Shown here: in pieces, positions 44,464-55,600 of the stretch
Position numbering within the stretch: the stretch's first letter is position 1
How the letters are laid out: every line of letters begins with the position of its first letter
Assembly (NCBI RefSeq): GCF_902167145.1
Contig: NC_050101.1
Location: 113,427,789-113,491,788 of the forward strand
Origin: Zea mays
Taxonomy: Eukaryota; Streptophyta; Magnoliopsida; Poales; Poaceae
Reading direction: 5' to 3'
Length of the DNA: 64,000 bases
The notes under the pieces: model-generated
Seen by the model: the letters and a program-made list of their open reading frames with translations, nothing else
Databases searched by the model: none
Told to the model about the DNA's origin: nothing
Made by a program: the position numbers and the translations under genes

Positions 44464-47400
44464 TTATTCGCCCAAATCCATATGCTCATCGGCTTCTTCA
44501 TTTTCCACTTCTTCATCAATACGATGTTTTTTTGCAGTCGATGTTTCATTCCACTGTGGAGCAGTTGTTTTATTGTTTAGTCTTGATCCAGCTGGCCGTC
44601 CTCTCTTTCGATTAGACAGTTTTGCTAGCCTTGCCCTGTTCTCTTCCACAGACAGACATGTTCTGCTGTTATGCCCATCTGCTATTCCACACAAATGGCA
44701 TCTCCTATTCTTCTTTTTCTCTCCTTTCGCACCTAGTCTCATAATCCTTTCTTCTGAATTTTTTATTGTCCGTCCCTTTGGTCTTGCGCGATCCGGCATA
44801 CTCAGATTTATAACATCCACATTAAAATTCAACCTCTGCACAATAATAGACGTTACTATTTAGTATATGCATACTTACATATATTTATACCAATCAGTAA
44901 AATCATTTAGCAATGCTCACCTTTTTAGCTTCTGACGATGCAGCAATATTTTCCAATTGTTCATGTGCTACGTGATACGGAGAACTTGTATCACCAACCT
45001 CATGTGGAAATCTTATGTTGTCCTCCTTTAAAGCCCAACCCAAATACATCAACATTTACATGCAGCATAAAATTATATTTTCAATTTAGACAAATAAACA
45101 ATATTATTTTAATATGTACCTGGTTACCAGTAGTTATTATTGTTAATGCATGTTCACATCCAGTCCTGGTGTTATGCGAATCCTACAAAATATTATTTGC
45201 TTATTACATTCATATTATATATTCATTATATACACTACTTCATGCAAGCTTATATATTTATATCTTTTACATACCTTATCATGACATGTAACTGTATTGT
45301 CATATTCCATCCCATCGCTAGCATTACTTTTATTCAACTCTTCTTCCTGGTACAAAATAACATGTTACTTATGCATAATTTATATTACAAATAGTATAAC
45401 AATAAAACATCTGCAATATTATTACCTTGTCTTCCTCATTATCACTAACATCTGTTGACTCATTACATCCAATATCTGGCTCCAAACGGCTTAGAACGAC
45501 ATCGAGCTCATCCAACACATCCATCGCCTTATTGTACCCTGCTTTTGACATACACGCCTGACGAACTACTTTCATAGTTTTCGTTAACAACATTTTCTGT
45601 CTGTATGATTTAGTAACTCCATCCTTCCCCCTGAAGCTCTTATCAATTCTTTCAAACGGAACATCTTTTCTTGATGAGACAGTGTACCTTTGCAATATAT
45701 ACTTTGAAGGTATCTTTTCAACTTGAAGATGCATGAAGGCTCTTAAAAGATGAACACACAATAGACCTGAAAACATGATAACGAACCATTATTTCAAAAA
45801 TATACATTAATTGTGCTTCAATCATCAAATTATCTAGTATGCAAATTTATTATGCTAACCAACATAATACGTACAAACCTGTATGTTCCCACTGTTTGCA
45901 CTCGCATGTATACTCCCCAGCTTCTACGTCTGCTGATATCTTGAATTGATGTTGTCCCCACACAATTTTATTAGACCGTTTTGTATGCTGTACGATCCAT
46001 TCATTATCACATCCGTCTGGGTCCTTTAATATTTTGTATGCAGTGGCGTATTTCATTGATTCCTCGAATCTATTCATAACAGCTCTGGTGTATGCTCTAG
46101 AGACTCTCACTTCGAACCTATATAATGTATCTGTTGTCCTTGGTCCCTATAACACATTATTATCATAATTAAACAACTTAATTACATAATTATATACAAA
46201 CCATTAATGCTAACAAGCACGACATACCTTGCTCACCAATGCCTCCTTTGATTCTTTCATTTTCCTGCTGTGCAACATTTTCATCATTTGTTTAGCGAAC
46301 TCATGCAGTGGGGTGTTCGCATCTACATGTGATTGCTTCACTAATCTGTTCATGCTCTCACTTCGTTGTGTAGATACCATTACCCCACAGAAGTCATTTT
46401 TAAAAAATGCAGGTATCCATTCTTTTCTTATTTCATATAATTTGCGTAGAGTTATATCTTCATGAAGATTGAACTCCTCTAGCATCATTACCCAGGCACA
46501 TTCAAACTCATGAGGAGTTAATGGATGATGTATAATAGACTGGAATGTTGTTTTAAAATCCTTAACAGCAAACCTGGCATATATCTCATTCAGGAATGGC
46601 ATAAATCTGTTCTGTACATGCCATAAGCACAGTCTGTGAACTGTTTCTGGAAATACAGATCTCAGAGCAATTGGCATTGCAGGATCTTGATCTGTAATTG
46701 TTCACAGATTATTCAGTTATTTTCACCATAAATTAATTCATTGTTTTGCATAACAAATTTATATATCACATACCTGTAAGCATAACTCTTGGACCCTCGC
46801 CTCCCATACATGTTTTGAATGAATTGAAAGCCCATTCAAAAGTCTGTACTGTTTCATCTCCCAACAAAACAAATCCAAACACTGTACACTGCAGGTGGCT
46901 GTTAGCTCCAACAAACATGCCCAGTGGTTTATCATATATATTTGTCTTGTGTGTTGTATCAAATGTCACAGCATCACCATAATCTGCGTATTCCCCCTGC
47001 ATGCTTGCGTGTGACCAAAAAATACTAACTATTTTCCCATCATCGTCTAGCTGGAAATCACAAAAAAATTGTGCATTCTGTTTTTTGCATTCTCTAAAGA
47101 AAGCCAAAAGTTTGGCTACATCATTTGAGCAATTTTCTCTTCTCCTGGCTGCCCTCCTACATTTGTTTGAACAACAAATTGTTACACATACATTTACTAT
47201 AGTAAAATTTCTGTCTATTGATATATACACATGTAACAAAAAAGTATTGCTTACATATTTTTCAGATCTTGAGCAGTTACCGGTACGTTCTCCGGCCCAT
47301 CATGCATTTCTGATATGAAATCAACTATGCAATGCTGCGGCACTCGGCTATCATGCATTGCACCCACAAAATTTATGTACTCAGCATCCCTAATTTTGTT

Positions 47401-48171
47401 GCAACGTAAATGTTGTTTTTCTGCTTCGTCAGTTATGAACTCATGGTTATGCTCCAAGTTTACCAGTTCAATTTTTGTAGCTACAACCATTTTTTGTTCA
47501 TCATCATATATTTTTTTTAATTTTATTCCAGCTTTGCATTGTGTACGCCCCGATGATCTATTCCTCATCCTAGGTGTATCATTTGATTTTGCTGCACTTT
47601 TACCTTCACGTGAACAATTTATCCACTTACTGAATGTCTTCTCTCTGTATTTCTTCAGTGGAAATCCAACTTCATATGCATACCTTTTATAGAATTTATA
47701 TGCATCATCTACATCCTTGAAAGTCATCCCTACCGTAGGCACTATAGTTGGATCAATGTTTTTTTCCTGCTATTTCAGTGTCATTGTTGTTTGTACCATT
47801 GAATATGTTCACAACAATATAATCAATCGATAATCAAATACAGCGACTGGACTTACATGTGAACGCAGTATCTGTGGCGTATCCATCTCCCTGGAGCTAA
47901 TATTGGACATAGGAGGTCGAACCCTTTGTTCTCCTTCTTCCCCTATGCTCATCTCGGCGATATCAGGACCCATTAGAGCAGGCGGTGGTGTCACCAATGA
48001 GTTACCACTAACTCCTCCCTCTGTCTCTGTATCAAGACGAACGCCATCTCCTTCCATCGCCGGCGACCCTCCAGAGCCGGCCATCTCCAACTCCGATATG
48101 TTATGCAGGCTTAGTGGTCTTTGTTCTGAATGAAAGTAAATCTCGTATACTACTAAAGTAACCGCATCCAC
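44464..48171 (-). CDS. FAR1/MULE-type transposase, apparently intact
   Basis: Exons on the minus strand are 48171-47857, 47766-47255, 47156-46774, 46691-46228, 46146-45879, 45766-45426, 45346-45275, 45182-45120, 45025-44921 and 44835-44464. They sum to 2895 bases (964 residues plus stop), all phases matching; an ATG at 48084 is an alternative start. In order: an acidic/Gly-rich N-terminus; a FAR1-type DNA-binding region (DDAYKFYKRYAYEVGFPLKK...HNH, about 115-240); the MULE DDE core, with Asp in FDTTHKTN (about 342), Asp404 in TDQDPAM, then CLWHVQNRF and STQRSESMNRLVK; a SWIM zinc finger CECKQWEHTGLLCVH across exons 5 and 6 (about 640-655); and a C-terminal knuckle CHLCGIADGHNSRTC (about 887-901) with an AT-hook-like RKRGRPAGS. 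It would bind the inverted ends and cut and paste the element. It runs towards the protease gene. Confidence 0.85.
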
Positions 48172-48287
48172 GTTTACAGGGTCTCCCCACTATTTCCGAA
48201 ACCGCCCCGATATTATGGCGACGTCTTTGTCAAACTAAATTTCATAATATAAAATTTACGCACAATGAAACAATGTTTTACGCCGTT

Positions 48288-48298
48288 CGGTATATAAT
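48288..48298 (-). promoter_or_regulatory. Possible TATA box of the transposase gene
   Basis: CATTATATACCG on the minus strand, about 120 bases upstream of the ATG at 48169-48171. Surrounding DNA is AT-rich, so support is weak. Confidence 0.3.
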
Positions 48299-48546
48299 GT
48301 TTATGCATCTATTATGCCGCTTCGGTTTTACACCTTCTGCACATTACTTACCATGCAAGATCCACAATTTACGCGCCCACGTATCCACATAATCACGTTT
48401 GCATGTGGCATATATTCCCTTTAATTCCGCGCAATTCCCTTACCATGCAAACAACCGCGTCACGGCGCCGTCTAACCTGCATGCCGCCTCTCAGCCCCAC
48501 GTTAAAACACAGGCGCGCCTGTTGCATCCGCCAGACCGAGAACCGA

Positions 48547-48583
48547 CCTGGGCTTCCTTTAATATCTGAAGCCCTAGGCTCCC
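48547..48583 (-). repeat. Right terminal inverted repeat of the Mutator-like element
   Basis: Inverse of 38127-38162. Thirteen bases separate it from the right TA tract, the same distance as on the left, which suggests that the true ends abut the TA tracts. Confidence 0.75.
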
Positions 48584-48593
48584 GTTATACCTG

Positions 48594-48596
<3 letters not shown>

Positions 48597-48635
<39 letters not shown>
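48597..48635. repeat. (TA)n microsatellite, right flank of the Mutator-like element
   Basis: 39 bases of uninterrupted TA dinucleotide directly after CTGCCC at the element end. Confidence 0.97.
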
Positions 48636-48637
<2 letters not shown>

Positions 48638-49100
48638 GATGCATGTTTTATGAAAATTGCATGGCCATTTTATGTTAATTTGTGTATACTAGTCTATCTT
48701 GTATTTTACAATGTCATACATACACAACACACTGAAACTGGTACTTAAAATTTATAAATTTACATGGCCAACATATCTTTTCGGCCAAAAAACACCAAAA
48801 TTCGGTTGAAAAGCATCAAAAATTCGTTTTTATGATATATATTTTTTAAAATTTCTGAATAGGGAACCGATTTTTTTTCAAAATTTGAATCGAAAACCAT
48901 TTCTCGTAGGAGTCTAAAAACGAAAAACACAAAAATCCGACAAATTTCAGTCGAAATTGTTAACACTGGCCCACACACACGATTCAACAGATGTCGAGCT
49001 CGTGTGGGCCCAACCTAGACACAACATTAGATAATAGAATCACATGGGCGTCCACATGGGGTCATGGACAGTGGACATGTCGTACTGGCACGACCAGGCC
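48636..49100. other. AT-rich flank, no gene seen
   Basis: About 465 bases between the TA tract and the plus-strand retroelement, AT-rich to about 48960. It continues at 63436 after removal of the retroelement. The minus-strand frame 48760-48987 matches nothing known. Confidence 0.6.
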
Positions 49101-49105
49101 CGTTC

Positions 49106-49731
49106 TGTGGGGGATAGATATCCCCCGGGTCCACTAAAGGAGTAAAAGACCTCACGAAAGGCCCAAGGGCCCCATAAATCATGAGGTCATTCCTTCGTGG
49201 GCCTGGGGAGAAACAACCAACAAGGCAGAGCGACGTGATACCAGATTGGTGCAAGCCCGGATGGCCCACAACGTCGAGCGAGTAAATCGCAACAGAGACT
49301 CGACTTTCCCGCACTGAAGCCCCCATGCAACGGAGCCATGCGAGGATAAGTCGGCGAGGGTTACGTAGGGATAAACTCAATAGGTTCACTACCTTTTAGC
49401 TACTTGTTGTTATCATATCCACATGTACTGCCCCACGACCGAGTATATAAGGCCTAGGGGCACCCCTTCAGAACGATCGACCCTATCTTACTTAGCCACC
49501 CACAGCAACTCTCTGTGTCTTCAATCCAGAGAGCCCTCTTGTAACCACGCTCACATACTCACCAGGACGTAGGGTGTTACGCATCTCTAAGCGGCCCGAA
49601 CCTGTAAATCTTGTCCACTGTCCCTCGTGTGATCGGCACGAACCATTTTGCTACAGTCGTCGACACCGTCCTACTCCTAGAAACACCTTGAGGGCAACCC
49701 CGGGTGTGCGGTCGGACCCAAAACACCGACA
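49106..49731 (+). repeat. 5' LTR of the plus-strand Tat-type element
   Basis: 626 bases, starting TGTGGGGGATAGATATCCCC (a perfect inverted GGGGGATA/TATCCCCC at the very start) and ending GACCCAAAACACCGACA. TATA box GAGTATATAAGG at 49441-49452. Frames inside it, including 49027-49389 on the minus strand, recur in the other LTR and are not genes. Confidence 0.95.
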
Positions 49732-49732
49732 G

Positions 49733-49753
49733 CTGGCGCGCCAGGTAGGGGGT
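49733..49753 (+). promoter_or_regulatory. Primer-binding site
   Basis: CTGGCGCGCCAGGTAGGGGG right after the LTR. It matches the site of the minus-strand element at 27544-27524 apart from one base. Confidence 0.7.
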
Positions 49754-49777
49754 GTGTCGACGATCCAAGCTAGCTCA

Positions 49778-52603
49778 ATGGCCGTCACCTTCAACAGCAA
49801 GATCACCATGCGTCCCGGATCCGTATTCTGCTTTGGGACAATCTCATCTGTAGCGGATGAAGAAGGAATTCTGCACCGAATCGCGGATCCCCCGGAAAAG
49901 AAGTCTCCTCCAATGAACCCCGAAAATGCCGGAGAGGCGCAACCTCCAGCTCTTTGGAAAAAGATCGCCTCCGGAAAGTCGGGAGCCGAGGGCCCGCTGA
50001 CCCGGAAGACTCCGCTGTCTACTTCCCCAACGAAAGAATGGACACGGATCGCGAGGAAGAAGGAGACCAGGGAAAAGCAAGTCGTTCTTTCCGTTCCTCC
50101 GGCCTCAAAGGAGAACGGAAAGAAAGTCGCCACGACGCCAACTCCGTTCTACCCCGACGTCCTCTTCATCGGGAGAGTGGAGTCGCCCACCGTCTCTGAC
50201 GATGAACCGACCGCGCCCGGAGAAGAACCGCCTCAACGAGAATCCCGCCGACGGAGGAACCGGCGCAGGAACGTTCGACGACATCACGCGGCCGGAGAAC
50301 GGGATCCGGAGCAGCCTGTCTCGCGAGACGAGGTCTCGGAGATAGGAGAAACTCCGGAAGAACGCGTCTTCAGAGAACGAAGGAACTCCCGACGACGTGA
50401 TCGCCGGCGAGCTCAGGAACAGAACGAGCAAGACACAAGGCAACGCCGGGAGAATCCACTCTTCGGGCGCAACCTGAATCCCGACTTCGCCCGAGCTATG
50501 AACACGCCAAGCGAAGTCGGAGGGGTACTAGCTCGGATAGCTGATGGACTTCCTCGGACTCTCGACGCCGAGGGATACCGACGCCTGTTCACCCAGGCAG
50601 CCAACCATCTTCTACCGCTTGCTCACCCGCCGAACGATCTACGACACGCCATCAACAGTCGCCGAGACGCACGAAGCTCCATCAATGCTTCGCGCGAACG
50701 GCGGCATGAGAACGAGATTCGCCGTCGGGAGGAGTACGATCGGGATCATGGCATCCCGACTCAGAGCCAGGCCACCAGGACTGAGTCGGCAACGGCCTCA
50801 ACTGGCGGTACCACCCGGGGACGGTCGAGGAACCACAATCACAACTCCCCTCCCCGGGACAGACATCGTCCCCGACGACAGGAGGACACGTGCGGAGTGT
50901 CCGCTCTTACTCCGCGCCTCAGGGCCATCCAATGGCCCCCCAACTTCAAGGTATCCAATGTCGACAAATATGAACCTAAGCAGGATCCAGGGGGTTGGCT
51001 AGCCGTCTACACCACCGCTGCTCGGGCTGCCGGAGCATCTGAGGATGTTATGACCGCGTATCTGCCCATCGTCCTTGGGCAAGATGCGCTACAGTGGCTA
51101 CGACATCTATCCCGACACTGCATCGACGACTGGGGAGACTTCAGTCGACGTTTCACCGCCAACTTCCAGTCCCTCTCCGACAAGCCAGCGCAACCGTGGG
51201 ACCTCAAATCCATCAAGCGCCGGGGGGATGAGACTCTCCGGTCGTACCTCAAAAGGTTCCAGACCATGAGAAATCGCATCCCCGAGGTCACGGAGGCGGC
51301 CGTGATCGAGGACTTCTACAGAGGATCCAACGACTCGGCTTTTGTCCGAGCCATACTGTAGAAGGCACCGACTACTTCCGAGGAGCTGTTCCGGGAAGCC
51401 GACCTCTACATCACCGCCGACGAGCGAGCTCAGGACCTCATCGGAGGAGCAAAGCCTGCACCGGCAGCACCGCGACGCGACGCGAACCAGCCACCCGACA
51501 AACGCTGGGAGAAGAGGCCTCGCGAAGAAGTACACGCCGCTGGACCGCCCGCCTCTCGCGCCCGAGGAGGACCTCGCGGAGGCGAGCGCACGCTGGACGA
51601 CATCCTCGGCGCCCAGTGCCCATACCACAAGGACATGCGCCACACTCTTCGCAACTGCCGGGACTTCAAGCACTCCGTTGGGCATGGCCGACCCTTCCAA
51701 CCTCTACCTCCTCCTCCGCCGAGGGGAGGACCGGATGAACCGCGACAACCTCATCAACCGGAGGAGGGAGGAGGAGGAGCTTTCCCACGCGTCGACAGGG
51801 AGGTCAACGTCATCTTCGGCGGACATGGGCCGCAGGAGAACAAGAGACAACAAAAGCTCAACGACCGCCAGATACTGGTGGCGACCACCGGTCCTCCCGC
51901 CCCATACCGGTGGTCAGAACACCCGATCACCTTCACTCGGGAAGATCAATGGCTCAACTTCGACCATCCGGGCAAATACCCGCTCCTCGTCGATTCGGTG
52001 ATCCGAGAGAGCCGGGTGAAGAAGGTGCTAGTGGACGGGGGGAGCAGCATCAACGTCACCTTCCCCCGAACACTCCAAGGCTTGGGGGCTCACCTCAAAG
52101 AGCTCCACAAGTCGGACACTCCTTTCTTCGGCATCATGCCGACGGAGGGGGAATACCCGCTGGGCCACATCTACATGCCAGTCACCTTCGGAACTCCGGA
52201 GAACTACAGAACCGAGTTCCTGAGGTTTGAAGTGGCAAACTTCGACTGCGGGTACAACGCCATCATTGGAAGGCCGGGATTGGCCAAATTCATGGCCATT
52301 CCGCACTATACATACATGATACTGAAGATGCCAGGACCACGAGGGATCATAACTGTGCGCGCCGACTTCCAAGGCGCCGCAGAATGTTTCCAAGTGGCCA
52401 TCCAAGCAGCCCTCACCACCAAGCCGTCAACGGTCCCTTCTACACTGGCGAATTCTAAGCCTGAGGAGGACCTCTCCGTACCGGCAAACGAAGTTCAGGC
52501 CGCGACCTCTATGCGGCCGACTGAAGAAACCAAGCGAATTAACCTGGGGTTCGCTGATGAGCGCAAGACAGCCATCATCAGCTCCAGCTTGGACGACAAA
52601 TAG
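49778..52603 (+). CDS. gag-pro: Gag-protease, with one in-frame TAG inside gag
   Basis: Start chosen at the first in-frame ATG after the primer-binding site (MAVTFNSKITM); the frame is also open upstream into the LTR. The N-terminal half is charged and Arg-rich. The Gag core is at about residues 380-560 (PGGWLAVYTTAARAAG, LPIVLGQDALQWLRHL, LRSYLKRFQTMRNRIPEV). A TAG at 51359-51361 (FVRAIL-stop-KAPTTSEEL) interrupts it; the frame continues without shift, so this looks like a CAG-to-TAG change. Then follow an unusual zinc knuckle CPYHKDMRHTLRNC and the aspartic protease (VLVDGGSSINV, with IIGRPGLAKFMA further on). The ORF ends at TAG 52601-52603, after which RT continues in the same frame. Gag packages RNA; the protease cleaves the polyprotein. 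Confidence 0.85.
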
Positions 52604-55600
52604 GAAAGCGCGCTCGTCCAGTTCCTGCAAGATAACCGAGATGTATTCGCATGGCAACCTGCGGATATGCCGGGAGTCCCAAGAGAACTGGCCGAGCACA
52701 AGTTGAAGGTTTATCCCCAAGCGAGGCCGATCCGGCAAAAGCTACGTCGTTTCACGCCCGACAAGAGAGAAGCCATTCGCGCCGAGTTAGCTCGCTTGGT
52801 TGCGGCTGGATTTATTAGAGAAGTATTGCACCCCGAGTGGTTAGCCAACCCTGTTCTTGTACTCAAAAAGAATAAAGTGGATTGGCGCATGTGCGTCGAC
52901 TATACTGATCTCAACAAACACTGTCCGAAGGATCCCTTCGGGCTCCCGAGGATAGATCAGGTGGTGGACTCTACCGCCGGATGTTCTGTGCTGTCCTTCT
53001 TAGATTGCTATTCTGGGTATCATCAGATTAGTTTGGCAAAAGAAGACGAGGAGAAAACGGCGTTCATCACTCCGTTTGGTGCTTTCTGTTATACCTCCAT
53101 GCCGTTTGGCCTCAAAAACGCTGGAGCGACTTATCAGAGAGCTATTCAAACATGCTTAGCCGATCACTGGGGCAAGCGTGTGGAGGCTTACGTAGATGAT
53201 GTGGTGATCAAAACAGAGAATTCGGAAAACTTCATCGAAGATTTACAGCTGGTTTTCAACAGCCTGAGAAGATATAGGTGGAAGCTCAATCCTGAAAAAT
53301 GTGTCTTCGGGGTACCAGCAGGAAAATTGCTCGGGTTTATCGTCAGCCACCGAGGAATTGAGGCTAATCCAGATAAGATTGAAGCTATCATGAAGATGGA
53401 AGCTCCTCGGTCACAAAAGAAGGTTCAGCGACTTACTGGATGTATGGCAGCTCTGAGCAGATTTATATCCAGGCTGGGAGAGAAAGGTTTGCCATTTTAC
53501 AAGCTACTCAAGAAGGTGGATAAGTTTCAATGGACTTCAGAAGCACAAGAAGCTCTAGACGCACTGAAGAAATTCTTGACAACACCACCAGTACTGAAAC
53601 CACCCCGGCGAGCTATGCCGACTCAACCGGCTGAAGATTTGCTGCTGTATATCTCTTGCACGACTCACGTGGTAAGCACCGCGTTGGTAGTCGAGCGAAT
53701 AGAAGAAGGACATGCCTATCCAGTACAACATCCTGTTTACTTCATCAGTGAGGTTCTGGGCCCCTCGAAGAAAAAGTATCCTCAGGTTCAGAAGCTATTA
53801 TATGCAGTACTTCTAACTGCCCGCAAGCTGCGTCACTACTTTGACGACCACAAAGTCATAGTAGTCACTGGTTTTCCAATAGGGGACATTCTTCACAACA
53901 AGGAAGCCATTGGCCGAATAGCCAAGTGGGCTTGCGAGCTGGGATCCCACGACATCGAGTTCCGACCTCGCACTGCCATCAAAACTCAAGCACTGGCTGA
54001 TTTCGTATCAGAGTGGACAGAACAGCAAGTACCAGATAATCCAGAAACTGCAGAAGTATGGCGAATGTATTTTGATGGCTCGTTGAAGCTGCAGGGAGCA
54101 GGAGCAGGGATTCTCTTCACCGCACCTGGAGGCGAACACCTCAAGTACACCCTCCAGTTGCTGTTCCCGGCCTCTAACAATGCAGCCGAGTATGAAGCTT
54201 TGATACACGGATTGAACATCGCCATATCACTGGGTGTCAAGAGATTGATGGTATACAGAGATTCTCTGGTAGTCATCAGCCAGATAAACAAGGAATGGGA
54301 TTGTTCAAGTGATTCAATGGGAAAATACTGCGCTACCGTCCGAAAGCTGGAAGATAAATTCGAGGGTCTGGAATTTCATCATATAGAAAGAGATCGGAAC
54401 ACAGCAGCCGATGTACTGTCCAAGCTCGGATCCAGTCGAACTCAGGTCCCACCCGGAGTCTTCGTGCAAGAAATTTTGCAGCCGAGTATCTCAATGGATC
54501 AAACAGAAGAGTGCAACATCATAAATCAACCCGAGTCAGACTCTGATGACTGGAGAAGGCTGATTATTAAGTACATAAAGAATGAAGAAGAACCAGACGA
54601 CAAGAACTCAGTAGAGCGCATTGCCAGACAGTCGGCTCACTATACACTCATTGGGGAGGAATTGTACAGAAGGGGCGCATCAGGCATCCTCATGAAGTGC
54701 GTTCTCCCGTCCACTGGGAAGCAACTTCTGGAGGAGGTCCATGCAGGGCAATGTGGAATACATGCAGCATCCAGAACACTAGTCAGAAAGGTTTTCAGGT
54801 CAGGATTCTATTGGCCGACGGCGAAGAACGATGCAGCCGAGTTAGTTCAGAGATGCGAAGCTTGCCAATACTTGTCAAAGCAACAGCACATGCCAGCACA
54901 GCAACTACAGACCATACCAGTAACCTGGCCTTTCGCATGCTGGGGACTGGATATGATTGGACCTTTCAAGAAAGCTCAAGGGGGATACACTCATGTATTG
55001 GTGGCGATTGACAAATTCACTAAATGGATAGAGTTCAAGCCCATTGCTTCTTTAACCTCTGCTAAAGCCGTGGAATTCATACAAGACATAATATTCAGAT
55101 TCGGGATACCAAACAGTATCATCACTGACTTAGGATCCAACTTCACCAGTTCAGAATTCTTCGACTTCTGCGAGCAAAAGAGCATTCAGATCAAGTACGC
55201 ATCTGTAGCACATCCAAGAGCCAACGGGCAGGTTGAGCGAGCCAACGGAATGATATTGGAGGCACTCAGGAAAAGGGTCTTCGATAAGAATGAAAAATTC
55301 GCAGGAAAGTGGATAAGAGAGTTGCCTTATGTTGTTTGGAGCCTAAGAACCCAACCTAGCCGAGCCCTGCATGGAAACACTCCTTTCTTCATGGTCTATG
55401 GGTCGGAGGCAGTGCTACCTGCTGATCTCAAGTTTGGGGCGCCAAGGTTGATCTTCGAAAGCATAGCAGAAGCTGAAGCCACCAGGCTGGAGGACGTTGA
55501 TGTACTTGAGGAAGAACGGCTGAATGCGGTAATCCAATCAGCACGGTACCAGCAGACTCTAAGGCGCTATCACGACAAGGCTGTGCGGCAACGGTTCTTT

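Larger units (their letters stand above)
38114..48596. mobile_element. Mutator-like element with transposase and Ulp1-type protease genes
   Basis: About 10.5 kb between two TA microsatellites. The ends carry terminal inverted repeats: GAGCCCTGGGCTTC...AAAGGAAGCCCAGG at 38127-38162, and the reverse of GGGAGCCTAGGGCTTC...TTAAAGGAAGCCCAGG at 48547-48583. Further in, both ends share CACGGCGCCGT (38215 and 48460). Two convergent spliced genes lie inside: an Ulp1-like protease gene (39670-43740, plus) and a FAR1/MULE transposase gene (48171-44464, minus). Every predicted exon of both stays in frame. MULEs carrying Ulp1-like genes are known in plants (for example the Kaonashi group of Arabidopsis). 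A 9-base target duplication cannot be recognised because the flanks are pure TA. Confidence 0.85.

Noticed and set aside
49027..49389. 120-residue minus-strand frame repeated at 62730-63086
   Set aside because: Lies mostly inside LTR sequence, present because the LTR is duplicated; no domain or promoter.
53986..54291. Minus-strand frames within pol
   Set aside because: Antisense shadows of the second RNase H coding region.
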